Positions 31,854-42,625 of a stretch of DNA of 64,000 nt are shown in pieces. The position numbers and the translations under genes are program-made. Positions within the stretch are counted from its first letter, which is position 1; each line of letters begins with the position of its first letter. The stretch comes from Peronospora farinosa (Eukaryota; Oomycota; Peronosporomycetes; Peronosporales; Peronosporaceae): contig CANTFK010000807.1 in assembly GCA_947646735.1 (NCBI GenBank), positions 62,001 through 126,000 on the forward strand, written 5' to 3'. The notes under the pieces were generated by a model that did not search any database, was not told the origin of the DNA, and saw only the letters and a program-made list of their open reading frames with translations.

Positions 31854-32926
31854 ATGGAAAATCAAAATCACCTCTCTGAGGCGCAACGACTCGCACTAGA
31901 TAATTTTTGTGCGTTCGTTGGGCCCGATCAAATCGAGGCCCTTTTGGCCCAAGGCCCCGAGGTTCTAAATGCTCGTCTTAAGGCCTTTATGCGTTATGAG
32001 GCAACGCTCCTCGGGCAGGTCCATGAACAGGCAGCGTCAGCTGCGCCTACACAGTACATTCCGGTACTTGTGCCCGATGCAGAGCCAAAGGCTCGCCCAC
32101 TTGTTTTAAACTGTAAAGACCTTCGAGGGGAAGGAGGGAAAAAATCTTCTCCTATGGATCCGAGAAGTTGAGATGGCAATGGATGCCGCCATGCTTGTAT
32201 CAGATAAGCAACGAGTTGGCTTGGCCATTTCGAAGCTCGGTGGAAGAGCTAGAGAGTGGGCTCTAACGAGCGATGTCTCTGTAAATGCTGCATTTCCCAC
32301 ATGGGAAATGCTTAAAAAGCAATTAACTTGTGTGTTTGCACCGCCTAATCAGGCTTATCGTGTGCGCTCACGCTTCCTAGCTACCCGACAGGGTAAGAAA
32401 GAATTGTCGGACTATGTCCAAGCGTTATGGACTCCTATTGCTGCTATGCAGCAGGACCCACTGGCAGAGGAAGTCCGAGTAACCATTTTTATGGAAGGAC
32501 TTCGTACTGGGGAAGCCAGGACAGAAGTTTTTCGTGTCCAGCCTTCGACTTTTGAGCAGGCAGTAAGCATAGCGTTTAACGCTAAATTTAATTTTAAATC
32601 TGCTCGATATGGTCTGCCCTGGTATCAATCAAATACCTCTAATAGGGCGGAACCAATGGATCTCAGTTAAGCTGAAGAAGCTGAGTTTCAAGATGCTGAG
32701 CAGCAAGGTAACATCCGTAGATGTTATATGTGCGGAAGAACTAGGCATCTCCGCCCTAGCTGTCCGTTGCGAAAGCAACGTTCAAATCGGCAAAGCCGAA
32801 ACCCTGCTCCTAGCCAAAAGGCGAGCACCGCAGGGGAAAACGTCAGCTCCCAGTAGGGCGCCGGGCGCCCTACTGGGAAAGAACTAAGTTCTGTTGGATC
32901 TTTAGGAGGTAAGGGTAAACGGAGCT
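31854..32926 (+). pseudogene. gag of element C
   Basis: Starts ATGGAAAATCAAAATCACC. A frame of 105 codons shifts at the A-run 32139-32144, where GEGGKN should continue into [15 protein letters not shown]. Then [36 protein letters not shown] and [12 protein letters not shown] form the retrotransposon gag core. After a stop at 32668 the zinc knuckle CYMCGRTRHLRPSC (32722-32763) follows, and after a TAG at 32854 the frame runs on into protease. Confidence 0.88.
32848..32876. repeat. 29-bp perfect palindrome at the gag-protease junction
   Basis: CCCAGTAGGGCGCC, one central G, then GGCGCCCTACTGGG: a 14-bp perfect stem with a single central base. It contains the in-frame TAG that separates gag and protease. 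Confidence 0.85.
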
Positions 32927-34044
32927 TAGCCCCAGATGGTTCTGTGGATGCTCCCATAGAACAAGGTTACAAGCCAGGCTTGCTGGTTGTGTCGGCAACC
33001 GTTAAGGGTTTTGAAAAACCATGGTCAATTTTAATTGACTCAGGGGCGTCAGGTAATTATGTCCGACGTCGTTCCCTTGAAGGGAGTCAGCTGTATGCTG
33101 AGGCGCTAGAAGCGCAAGAGGGTGACAGTATAACCGTGCGTCTCGCGACCGGTGTACGTGTCACCGTTCCTATAGTTCCGTTGAACTTAGGTGTGAAGTT
33201 CTTAGACTTCAATAGCGTTGAACGCTGTCTTCTCCTAGATTTGGACTCGAGATATGACCTCATTCTCGGTATGGCCTGGCTGGAACGCCATGAGCCGTGG
33301 ATCGATTGGAGATCCAAAACTTTAGGCGCAACGCGCAATGTTCCTAGCGAAGCTTTGGAGAGTCATGAACCCACCTTCGCTAGAAAACAAAAGTGCTATT
33401 GGCGCGAGCCATTAACTGATTCAGGTAGTGTGCTGGACATTGGAGTGTCTGAGTTGATAAACTCCGATGTCAACAATAATAGTGTCGAGCAGAGCTCAAT
33501 GACACTTAGTGGAACGGCACGTACTCCGTTGAGTGATACTCAAAGTAATATTGAGACACTGGATGTCGGTAATGACATCAGCTCTCGTATAGAGCAAGTG
33601 AAGGTCGATGACCTTGAAGTTAGTGATATTGGCTGTAAATGCGATTCACTGGATGTCGGTAATGACATCGGCTCTCGTATAGATCAGGTTAAGGTCGATG
33701 GCCCTGTTAGTGATGTCATCTGCTATAGTGACTCACTGGATGTCGGTAATGACATCGGCCCTCGCATAGGGCAGGTGAATGTCAAGGAATCTGTTGACCT
33801 TGGGGATGATGGTATTCTAAGTACTTTGAAAAGTACGGTCTCGTCAATGAGACGGCAGCGTCGCCAGATGGCGGCTGCGAGACGCAAAGCGTCTGTTTTA
33901 TCGCATAGTAATGTCAGTGACCAGTTGTACACCCTGGTCAACGGAGTGACAGGTGATGCAGATGGTGAGGTTGAACTCGAGGCCCTCCCATCAGTAAATG
34001 CTCTCTTAGATCTAGACGAAATGTCTGTGGATGAATTTCATTAA
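32857..34044 (+). pseudogene. Protease and repeat linker of element C
   Basis: Aspartic protease active site DSGAS at 33037-33051 ([19 protein letters not shown]) and the [19 protein letters not shown] motif that closes Gypsy proteases. A ~220-residue acidic linker follows, with three imperfect ~30-residue repeats ([15 protein letters not shown]) between about 33552 and 33790. It stops at TAA 34042, although the same frame continues into RT. Confidence 0.88.
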
Positions 34045-34071
34045 GCCTCGAAGGCTGGTGTTCTATCCGAT

Positions 34072-35122
34072 ATGGTGGTCATTCGGCCTAACCTCGAGCT
34101 GAACTCATCCTCGCTTGTCGATGAGACAGTCCTTGAAGATACCAAAGCGGCACTAAGTGCACGTAGTGGGGCATCTATCTTGAAGAACCCTTTAGATCCC
34201 TACTATCCTTTAGCTAAGGAATTTCAGGACGTGGTGTGTAACGATCCACCGTCGGTTCTACCACCTGATAGGGGTGTACGTCATGAAATTGACTTGGTTC
34301 CCGGAACCAAATACTGTGTAACACGACAGTGGCCTTTACCCAAAGAAAAGTGTGACGTCATTGACGAGTTCTTTCGTGCAAAGCCCGCGGCGGGTATGGT
34401 GCGCGAGAGCAAATCACCGCACTCGACACCCACTTTCTGTGTTAAGAAACCGAATGGTAAATGGCGTATCGTTCATGCTTATAATAAGCTCAATGCAGCC
34501 ACTATACCTGCACAGACGCAGATACCTAGAAAGGATGTTCTTCAGAACAATATGGTCGGTTGTACGATGTACAGTGCGCTCGACTTAGTCGATGGTTATT
34601 ACCAATTGCTCATGCGAGCTAGTGATATTCCGCTTACTGCTGTTATTACTCCGAGCGGTATGCTCTGGGAATGGTTAGTGATGCCCCAGAGGGCTATCTA
34701 ATGCTCCGGATACGTTTAAACGTTTGGTGACGCAATTGTTTCGACCCCATCGAAGTTATGCACAGACGTATTTTGATGACATTTTTGTCCATAGTCGATC
34801 TGAACATGGGCGGTCAGATATTGAGAACCATATTGTTCATTTACGAGCTGTGCTCGAGTGCATGCGCACTAATAAATTATATGCTAATGCCTTTAAGTGC
34901 ATCTTCGGGGCCGAAGAGATTCCCTTTCTAGGGTGCTTCATTGGGAAGCGGGGACTACGAGCGGATCCCGCCAAGGTCAAAGCCATAGTCGATTGGCCTG
35001 TTCCACAGTCTCAGAAGGACTTGCGTAAATGGCTTGGCCTTGCCAATTACTTACACAAGTACAGCGAGAATTACGCTGATATGGCTCGGCCGTTATTCAA
35101 TCTCCTTAAAAAGGATGTGTAA
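34072..35122 (+). pseudogene. Reverse transcriptase of element C
   Basis: RT palm and fingers: [60 protein letters not shown], then after an extra base near 34690 the active site YFDDIFVHSR (34769 onward) and KLYANAFKCIFGAEEIPFLG. A TAA at 35120, where relatives have a sense codon before tryptophan (DVxW), separates it from RNase H. Frame and motifs are otherwise complete. Confidence 0.9.
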
Positions 35123-35161
35123 TGGTGTTGGCATGCCGAACACGAAGATGCTTTTCAAGCG

Positions 35162-36961
35162 GTGAAGGCGAGCCTTCTACATGCTCCTATTTTGGCTTTG
35201 CCAGACCCTGACCGACCGTTTAGCGTCGTCTGTGACGCATCGGATTTTGCCATTGGCAGTGCTCTGTTACAAACAGATGATGAAGGCCGTGAGCGTGTAA
35301 TCGCTTTTGAATCTCGCCAGCTGATAGCTGCAGAAAAGAACTATCCAGTTTATGACAAAGAGCTACTTGCGATGAAGTATGCCCTAGTCAAATTCAGAGT
35401 TCATCTGCTTGGCTCAAAGCCTTTTGTGATCTATACCGATCATGCGTCGTTACGCACTGCGACTCAGTCGCCTCATCTCTCGCAGAGAATGGCCAGATGG
35501 CTGTCATTCTTTGCCGAATATAATTTCGAGGTGAAATATAAGCCGGGCAAGCAAAATGCTTTGGCTGATGCGTTGTCACGCAGACCTGACTATGAGCTTG
35601 CTCATGTGACGACGTTGTCGTCTTCTATCCGTGATCTCATTCGTACGGCGTATGCTAAAGATGATCACTGTATAGCGTTGCTACATGCTCTTGGTAGTGA
35701 TGAGTTTAAAGACTCGGACATTAAATTGTCGGCACGATTACGTGCGAGCCTCCATCGATATTCTATCGATGAGGGGCTGTTATACTATCGTACAGATGTA
35801 GCGGATCCTCCGCGTATTGTGGCTCCTCATGACGAGGACCTGAAGTATCGTATCCTCTATGAGGTACATGACACCGCCATCGGGGGTCATTTGGGTCGTG
35901 AAAAGACCTATGGGGCAGTATGCCAAAGTTATTGGTGGACCAAATTATATAAATGGGTGAGCACATATGTGCGTACGTGTGAAACGTGTCAATGGGTGAA
36001 ACCCTCACCCCATTCGGCAGCGCCGCTGGCTAGTTTGCCTATTCCCACTGGGTGCTGGGAGTCCATTAGTATGGACTTTGTATCTGGCCTACCGAAAGAT
36101 TCGCATGGCAATACAGGCATTGTGGTCTTTGTTGACCGCTTGAGCAAGATGGCTCACTTAGCGGTTGTGCCAGATTCGATCGATGGTGTGGGTACAGCGA
36201 AGCTGTTTATCGATCGTGTGTTTCGCCAACATGGCTTGCCAGTGGCAATTGTTTCTGATCGTGATCCTCGTTTTACGAGTAAATTCTGGAAGTCCGTCTT
36301 CCAGGTGCTGGGCACCCATTTGGACATGTCCACAGCGGATCATCCGCAGACCGATGGTCAAACTGAACGCGTAAATCGCGTTGTTGAAGATATCCTACGC
36401 AGCGTTTGTGCTGAAACACCTAAGCGATGGAGCGCTATGCTCCCTGTAGTTGAGTTTGCACTCAATAATTCCGTGCACGCCTCTACCGGCTACACTCCGT
36501 TCTATGTCAATGGTCTCACACACCCACGCGTTCCGTTAACGCTACCACCGAGTGGTTCAGGGCTTGGTGGGGGAGAGGTTGCCGATCGGCTTGCTGATGT
36601 CAGCCCTAATACAGTTAAGAAACAGGTAAGCGCGTTTCTCGCAACGCGACTAAATGTCTTACGACATGTGCAAGATGCAATGGCTGATAGTCAAGATAAA
36701 CAAAAGGAATATGCAGATGCGAAAGGCAGAAGTTGTATTAATGATTATGAGGTCGAAGATCAAGTATTATTAAATGCTAAAAATCTACCTACCAATGTAG
36801 TATCCGCTGTCTTTAAGACAAAGTTGCGCCCGCGCTTTATTGGACCCTTTAAGGTCATTGCCAAGAAAGGCACAGCTTATACGCTTAACTTGCCGCGCAA
36901 ATTGCGTACACATCCTGTGTTCTATGTTTGTATGCTCAAAAGGTATCGGGATCCGTCCTAA
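35162..36961 (+). CDS. RNase H-integrase segment of element C pol
   Basis: An uninterrupted 599-codon frame that in life was the C-terminal part of the pol polyprotein. RNase H: FSVVCDASDFAIGSALLQ, YPVYDKELLAMKYALVKFRV and YTDHASL. Integrase zinc domain: HDTAIGGHLGREKTYGAV with CETCQWVK. DDE core: ISMDFVSGLP, IVSDRDPRFTSKFW, DHPQTDGQTERVNRVVEDIL. GPY/F-like end: RPRFIGPFKVIAKKGTAYTL then THPVFYVCMLKRY. It ends at TAA 36959, but the same frame goes on to the chromodomain. A free start codon is not expected. Confidence 0.88.
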   Translation: MKASLLHAPILALPDPDRPFSVVCDASDFAIGSALLQTDDEGRERVIAFESRQLIAAEKNYPVYDKELLAMKYALVKFRVHLLGSKPFVIYTDHASLRTATQSPHLSQRMARWLSFFAEYNFEVKYKPGKQNALADALSRRPDYELAHVTTLSSSIRDLIRTAYAKDDHCIALLHALGSDEFKDSDIKLSARLRASLHRYSIDEGLLYYRTDVADPPRIVAPHDEDLKYRILYEVHDTAIGGHLGREKTYGAVCQSYWWTKLYKWVSTYVRTCETCQWVKPSPHSAAPLASLPIPTGCWESISMDFVSGLPKDSHGNTGIVVFVDRLSKMAHLAVVPDSIDGVGTAKLFIDRVFRQHGLPVAIVSDRDPRFTSKFWKSVFQVLGTHLDMSTADHPQTDGQTERVNRVVEDILRSVCAETPKRWSAMLPVVEFALNNSVHASTGYTPFYVNGLTHPRVPLTLPPSGSGLGGGEVADRLADVSPNTVKKQVSAFLATRLNVLRHVQDAMADSQDKQKEYADAKGRSCINDYEVEDQVLLNAKNLPTNVVSAVFKTKLRPRFIGPFKVIAKKGTAYTLNLPRKLRTHPVFYVCMLKRYRDPS

Positions 36962-37396
36962 GTAAACGTTAAGGCGCTCGCGCCGAGCCCATTGGCAATA
37001 TCGCGGGACGAAGCATCTGCGCCAACATGTCAAGCTGACCCTGCATACGGGTCCGACTCTCTTCCAGGGACGCAAGCCGGGAATTCATCGTCTGCCTCTC
37101 CTCACGAAGGGACCGCACCTCCTGAACAAGCTCGGCATGAGTTTGTGCCGATACACCGGGCTCCGCCTTCTTTGCTCGATGCGCAGGGGAACCTACAGTT
37201 CCATGTGGAGCGTCTACTGCAGAAGCGTCGCCGCCATGGTCAAAACCAGTATCTGGTAAAGTGGCGGGGTTATCCCGAGTCGTGGAATTCATGCGAGTTT
37301 GAGACTCCCCTTCGGCAGGACTGCCCGTACGCCGTAGACGTTTTTGAGCGTCGTGCGCAGGGTCCGCCTGTTGGCGCTGACGCTTCTCACCAGTAA
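36962..37396 (+). CDS. Chromodomain segment of element C integrase
   Basis: In the same frame as the integrase, after a single stop. FHVERLLQKRRRHGQNQYLV and KWRGYPESWNSCEFE are a typical chromodomain, which in chromoviruses guides integration to marked chromatin. The usual W-E-P end reads SCEFE. The antisense gene overlaps this stretch completely on the other strand. Confidence 0.82.
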   Translation, partial: VNVKALAPSPLAISRDEASAPTCQADPAYGSDSLPGTQAGNSSSASPHEGTAPPEQARHEFVPIHRAPPSLLDAQGNLQFHVERLLQKRRRHGQNQYLVKWRGYPESWNSCEFETPLRQDCPYAVDVFERRAQGPPVGADASHQ

Positions 37397-38254
37397 TGGT
37401 GAGGGTAGGCGGGTTAGCGGCCTCGGACTGTCGTGAACTCGCGGCTACAGGGGTAGCCGAAACATCGGGCTGCTGGGTGCTGGCAGACGCATAATGCGTT
37501 CGTTGGGATTTCAATTTCCCCGGGCCTTCAATTTAGCGTAATCGTAACGCATCTTCCGCTCAAGTCGAACATCTGCCACATCGGCACTTGCCCGTAGGGC
37601 CCACATGCTGCATAAACGTCGCGCATAATGCGCCCAGCGGCTGAAAGCCGTGTCTTCTTTGTCCTCGGTTTCCTCCGCGAACAGAAGGATGGGAACACCC
37701 TGTATGGGAGGAACTGGCCCACCGCGCACTTGCCTGTTAAGGCGTGCCAAGTATTGGCTTTGTGTAGTGATGTGAGGTTCCAGATATCGTTGTCGGAGTG
37801 CCGTGCGCGTGGCAACATCCTCAGGTGAAATGGCCTCAGGCCCAATGGTCCAACCAGAAAGGGAATGCCCAGATGCTTTCTTTAGGCGTTCTTCCACCGT
37901 AGGTGGCTTGAACCTGTACTGTCGGTGGTCCTGCAGTCTCGTCATATTTTTCGTCCGGCGCTTGGCGCCTTCCTCTTGGTCGATGGTCCGCTGTTGCTGC
38001 TCATCGAGTGGGTTGGTAACTGTTACCGTTGACGATGCGTCAGGCGGGTCACGTAACGCTGTTAGCGCATCTGCTGCACCACGTTCAGGGAACAGATTCG
38101 GTGCATGACTAGTGTCATCTTCACCCGTGAGGGTGGCTAAAGGGGACCCATCGGGTCCCACAAAAACGATGTCACTTTCGTAATCGAACGCTTCGTCAAG
38201 GTTGTCTTCAATGAGGTCCCGAAGAGTCTGTGACTCACTGCCCGGAGGCGTCAT
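36969..38254 (-). CDS. Antisense gene of element C (unknown product, coiled-coil end), split by one frameshift
   Basis: Minus strand, from ATG 38254, which lies 112 bp inside the 3' LTR. The first frame (38254-37511, 247 codons) has an acidic start (DLIEDNLDEAFDYESDIVFV), a central basic/helical part (EERLKKASGHSLSGWTIG, RYLEPHITTQSQYLARLNRQ) and EETEDKEDTAFSRWAHYARR. The second frame (37514-36969, 181 codons) is Gln/Ala/Pro-rich and ends with a coiled coil (LVQEVRSLREERQTMNSRLA, SLEESRTRMQGQLDMLAQML). Only its last third overlaps the chromodomain. Same position, orientation and layout as the antisense genes of elements A and B. No known domain recognised. Confidence 0.7.
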
Positions 38255-38365
38255 GTTATGTGCCGTGAACAAACCGTGAGGTTTGAAGCGTTCGCTAAAG
38301 CGCTACCTCTACGAGGAAAGATGTCGAGTGACATTCTATGGGAACGTCAGTCTGGTGGGGTAGGG

Positions 38366-38949
38366 TGTAACGGGGTTACACGACGGTTGTAGCGTCTTTC
38401 CGAGAGTTTACGGTTAAACTCTCCTTTGTATTGCATATAATGCATTATTATACTTCTCTTTAGAGAGGTATTAAGTATGAGCGTTAAAGATGCGGTATTC
38501 GGTAATACCGTATCTTATCGATTGAAATTCGATAAATCACTAACGCTGTATTAAGTACATCATACACAGATGTTTAGACGATACGTCGTTCAATAGCAAA
38601 GTCTGCAAAATATAAACTAGTGTAGTGTCCTTAGAGTAGGACTATTCATAAAATCTTAAAGCATAAATAAAATCAGTTCTCCTTTTGAGTTTAAGATCAC
38701 AAGTCGTTCTGACTTGTTCTCTTGTGCACTTCGTGCGTTGGTTCTCTGAACCTCTAAGCTCTAGCTTGTTCTTGCACTCTGTGCGTTGGTTCTCTGAACC
38801 TTAAGCTTATTGCTTGCTGACTTTAAGTCGTTTAATTAGTTCCTTAGAACTAAGTGGCTTTTAGCCTTAACTCTATTTAGTTCTCTAGAACTAAGAGGCT
38901 TCCAGCCAAAAGTCTTCCTCTGGCTAAAGAGCTGTGCAGCTCCGCTACA
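38366..38949 (+). repeat. 3' LTR of element C
   Basis: Starts TGTAACGGGGTTACACG right after the polypurine tract and ends GCTCCGCTACA. It is 15 bp shorter than the 5' LTR, mainly because of a net deletion around 38607. Confidence 0.92.
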
Positions 38950-38954
38950 CTTAA
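38950..38954. repeat. Target-site duplication, right copy (CTTAA)
   Basis: Matches 31190-31194. Confidence 0.9.
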
Positions 38955-40385
38955 TATGTTGAATCATCGGGTCTTTGCCTTGATGTTGCTTAATCACAGG
39001 ACCATGCATCACACACAAAGGGTCATCTGAGACGGAGCATAGCTCGTCAACCAATGTTAACTTGTTTTGCGTAATTTTTAATTGCATTCTCGAGAATGCG
39101 TCTGCTTCAATCTTCTTGTCTCCCTTGATGTAGTGCATCGTCAGTGATACTGGAAAAGAGGTAATTTCCAGCGTTTGACCCGCATGTTTTTTGCCGTGGG
39201 GTAACTAAGGTTCTTATGGTCCATATGAACCACCACTGAAAATCCCTGAAGCATAGTCCGATATTCACGGAGTGTCTCGACAACTGAAAGCAATTCTAAT
39301 TCCATCGTTGTATAGTTGAGCAGGTGATTATTGAGTGCACGAGGGTAACATGCTATGATCTTGCGATCTTGCATGATGATGCCACCAAGTTGTTTTCCAC
39401 TGGCATCGGCATACAAATGAAATGGTTTCGCAAAGTCAGGAAAGACTAGGAGAACTGCCTCCGCAAATGCCTTTTGTATATCCCAAATTGCCTTCGTATC
39501 ACTTGGAAGCCATGTGACAGGAACCTTTGCACTTGTCATTCGATGCGATGGCTGACACAATGCGGTTTTGTTTGGCACCATGCCACGGTAAACGTTAATA
39601 ATGCCCAAACATCGTTGAAGATCTTTTCTCTGTTGCGGTATCGCAAGCTGCTTAATTGCTTGAATCTTTTTTGTTGCGGCTTCATTCCATCTGCAGTCAG
39701 TATATAGCCCAGGTAATATACTTCCGGTCGTAGAAAATGACATTTCTTTCCATTTAATGTGGCTCCATATTGGTCGAGTTGCCCGAACACCACCCGAAGA
39801 TGCTCTAAGTGTTCCGTTTTATTACGGGAAAATTAGCAGATCATATGATTCGCAACGACGAATCCCAGATCGCCGAAAAAATTTCCATGCAGGCTTGATA
39901 TCCGAGAGATGCGGTAGATATTCCCATTGGAAGACGCTTGTGCTGATACTTTCCAAGTGGTAGGCGAAAATCAGTAAGAATTGTGTAGCGTAGTATCCCA
40001 TGTTGGCATCCAGTTTCGTTATGCACCGTGCAATTACGAGACGTAGCAGAATCTTGCGGTTGGAAGAACGAAGTATGAACTTTGACGTATACAATGATTT
40101 AGCATTCGATAGTCGATTAGTAGTCAGTGAACCATTCGGTTTGGCCAAAAAGGGGCTAGCCATTTCTGAGTTGTAAATTTGTTCCTGTACATTCAGCTTA
40201 ATCAGACGCTGGATTTCAGCCTTTGCTGCATTCTCGAGGCTGCGTGGGATCGGATAAAGCTTGGCGTGTACTGTATAATTATCAGGCGACAGTGGTAACA
40301 CGTAATCAGCGAACCGCACACGTCCCAAATTACCTTCATATAAATGGCGATTTTTCTCGGCAAGGTTGACAGATATGGTAGCACG
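38955..40385 (-). mobile_element. Element D (Ty3/Gypsy), 5' half: RT and RNase H
   Basis: Minus strand: YPIPRSLENAAKAEIQRLIK, then EMASPFLAKPNGSL, DANMGYYATQFL, GATLNGKKCHFLRPEVYYLG, PNKTALCQPSHRMTSAKVPV, then RNase H PFHLYADASGKQLGGIIMQD and YTTMELELLSVVETLREYRT. The RT catalytic box expected as YLDDILIF is destroyed near 39850. It ends at DPMIQHIK directly against element C and continues in integrase at 31189. Confidence 0.85.
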
Positions 40386-40893
40386 TCAGGTTAAGGACGA
40401 TAGGACTAATGGTTCTTTAATTAATTCATTTCTTATTTTTACCTACATCTCCAGAAGCCTCTTCAGCAAGCTCCCGGAGCCGATAGCCCCTCTGCCAGCC
40501 AAGGGCGTGTCACACGGCACGCATGTCGTTGTATTTAAAGGCACTATTTGCATTTTGCAAACATGGTGGCCAAAGTCGCGAATCAATCACTTCATGAGTG
40601 GAAACTTTGTCTCATCGCCTGAGTTATACAAAATCATATCTCCGTCTGTGCGGCACTCATACACACGGCTAAAAACATCGCAGCAAAATATCAGATCTGC
40701 ATTGATAAGATGACACATACACCCCTGATCACCCACCTCCTTCCAGCAGCAAAACACTTGGCCTCGAATCGTACGAATCCGTCGCTTTCTTCGTGGTGAA
40801 AGCTACTCTTTTTCTCCAATGTTAGACTAGCACATTGGAACATGTCAAGTCTTTCTTTTTAATAAGATAGCAAGGCAACAATAGAGAATATAC
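40386..40893. other. Spacer between element D and the XRCC2-like gene
   Basis: No gene recognised. The 3' untranslated region of the XRCC2-like gene should lie at the right end. Confidence 0.4.
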
Positions 40894-41852
40894 CTACTCT
40901 GGAACGTCAAGTAATGGTGGAGGTATCCGAAGCAAAATTCGCTTGGATACTTGGCTAGTCCACGACGAAGGCAAGTACTCGGTATGCTCCCACGGATTTC
41001 GCGTGTTTTCTATAACAGCGCTAATCTGTTAGCATCACCAGAGATAACTTTAATAACATGAGAAGGCCGTACTAGTGGTTTCCTTAGCCGCAAAAACAAT
41101 AGGCGAATGGTGTCGGATAAACTGTCTCAGGAAAATAAATACTTGCTCCGACAGCGCTAGTCCGTCCCCCACGCTCCTTGCTACAATCTTACATCATGTA
41201 AAACGATTACACTCATTCATTCATTTGTCACTTCAACCATACAGCACGTAACTCACCACGTTATCGTACCTTGTCAAGCGCATGGAAAGAGCCTATGCAA
41301 TTGAATACAAGCATCAAAGCTGCTCAAAGCACGACCAGAGCAAATAAGCCACTCCTCAACCTCAACCTCCATTCCTCAACTTCACTGCAACTCACGTGCT
41401 GGTGGTGCCTCTAAGAGCTGAAAATGAACGTGATTTAGTGTCGCGAGCCATTGGAACGAGTCTCGACAGTAGCAGGTCTGCACTCGGCTCAGTACTTCCT
41501 CCACCATCTCGTCCCGCTGCTTACCATCCAATTTACGAGCTACAATAGCCGCCATTCGCGTTGCTGACACTTGACACTCATGGTCAAAGATAAAAACACG
41601 CTCTTTCGGCGGCTGGTCATTGGAATAACAGCTTTTTGTGACAAAAGAGGCTATAATGTGCTCTAGCACGTGAGTTTTGGGCGTGTCACTCGATCCACAG
41701 ACCTCAATAACTTGTCGTGGTCGGTAGCCAACTACTTCTCCATCTTGTTTCGTTGTAGCCGCGTCAATGAAGCTCAACTTGGTCAAGAAACTGCGTGTCG
41801 GTCGTCGCGCGAACAAATCCAGCGCCGTCTCATTGAGTGTTTGCCGACTCAT
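40894..41852 (-). CDS. XRCC2: XRCC2-like RAD51 paralogue
   Basis: Four exons (41852-41396, 41322-41270, 41187-41073, 41009-40894) give 246 in-frame residues with 63-82 bp introns. The order follows XRCC2: ALDLFARRP, VIEVCGSSDTPKTHVLEHII (Walker A-like), RVFIFDHECQVSATRM, LMLVFNCIGSFHALDK (Walker B region), FLRQFIRHHSPIVFAAKETT and a C-terminal YLPSSWTSQVSKRILLRI. XRCC2 is a RecA-fold protein of the RAD51 paralogue complexes in homologous recombination. The Walker A is degenerate: GSSDTPKT has Pro where GKT needs Gly. An in-frame ATG at 41900 would add 16 residues. The short exon 2 is the least certain piece. Confidence 0.72.
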
Positions 41853-41903
41853 TATGAATGCACGACCATCACTCCCAGCCTGTTGTGCACCCATTACCAT
41901 CAC

Positions 41904-42625
41904 TCTCTGTCCTTCAGCTAACCTTCACGTTACATTTTGATCTGAACATTCGGCAATATGACGAGTAAAATATGGGGTGCTGAAGGTCGGCGCTTTACGA
42001 ATCCTACGAGAGATCTTGACCCCCCCCCAGTGTCTGTATGTGAAGCTGCGTCTTGCAGCAAGACGTCATTATCGCTGTTTGCACTTTTAACTAAGAAAAA
42101 ATGAGGAGCTTGAGGAAGTAACAATCTATTACAAGACACAGTCAAAAGCTCAGAGTTCTATAGTGGACACTTTAGTCTTGAGCACAGCCAGGTTTGCATG
42201 AGACCAACTGCATTAGCTGCTGACAACACAAGAGGCTGGAAGAGCCGAGAATGCCGTGAGAAGAAGCAGACGATGGGACCACATCCTCGGACACAAAGCC
42301 CATGCAATGCGTCGTGATGTCGTCAGCCACGTAGACGCAATGGTCTCTCGCAATCGCTTCGTATCTCTCGCACCCGATTACTGCTCCAACACACCTTTAC
42401 CAATGCATTGACGTCCACGTAGGTCTTCTTCTATACATTTGCTACTAGACACAGGTAGACGTGCGAGGGAGTAAAGTTACGACACGAAGTTGTAGCTCAT
42501 TTGTGTTAGATATTTTATCACGACAGACAGTGAACTGCTGCTTGTTTTTTTACTAGTCTATCGTCTATTGTTTTTCTAGGCTTTTGTAATATCCTGGCGC
42601 TTGCTTTAGCGCAGGCGGCGGGCTC
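41904..42625. other. Intergenic, no gene recognised
   Basis: Contains a C9 run at 42021-42030 and no domain-bearing frame. Confidence 0.45.

Larger units (their letters stand above)
31195..38949 (+). mobile_element. Ty3/Gypsy chromovirus-like element C, nearly full length, nested in element D
   Basis: Length 7755 bp. LTRs 31195-31793 and 38366-38949 have TG...CA ends and flank a complete gag-PR-RT-RNase H-integrase-chromodomain order, plus a long antisense gene before the 3' LTR. Primer-binding site CTTGGTAGCACT at 31794-31805; polypurine tract GGTGGGGTAGGG ends at 38365. Disabling changes: an extra A in the run 32139-32144, stops at 32668, 32854, 34042, 35120 and 36959, and an extra base near 34687-34691. 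The LTRs are very similar apart from a ~20-bp indel, so the insertion is fairly recent but the copy is now inactive. Confidence 0.93.

Noticed and set aside
31680..31886. 68-codon minus frame in the LTR of element C, repeated at the 3' LTR
   Set aside because: Lies entirely in LTR sequence and recurs only because the LTR is duplicated.
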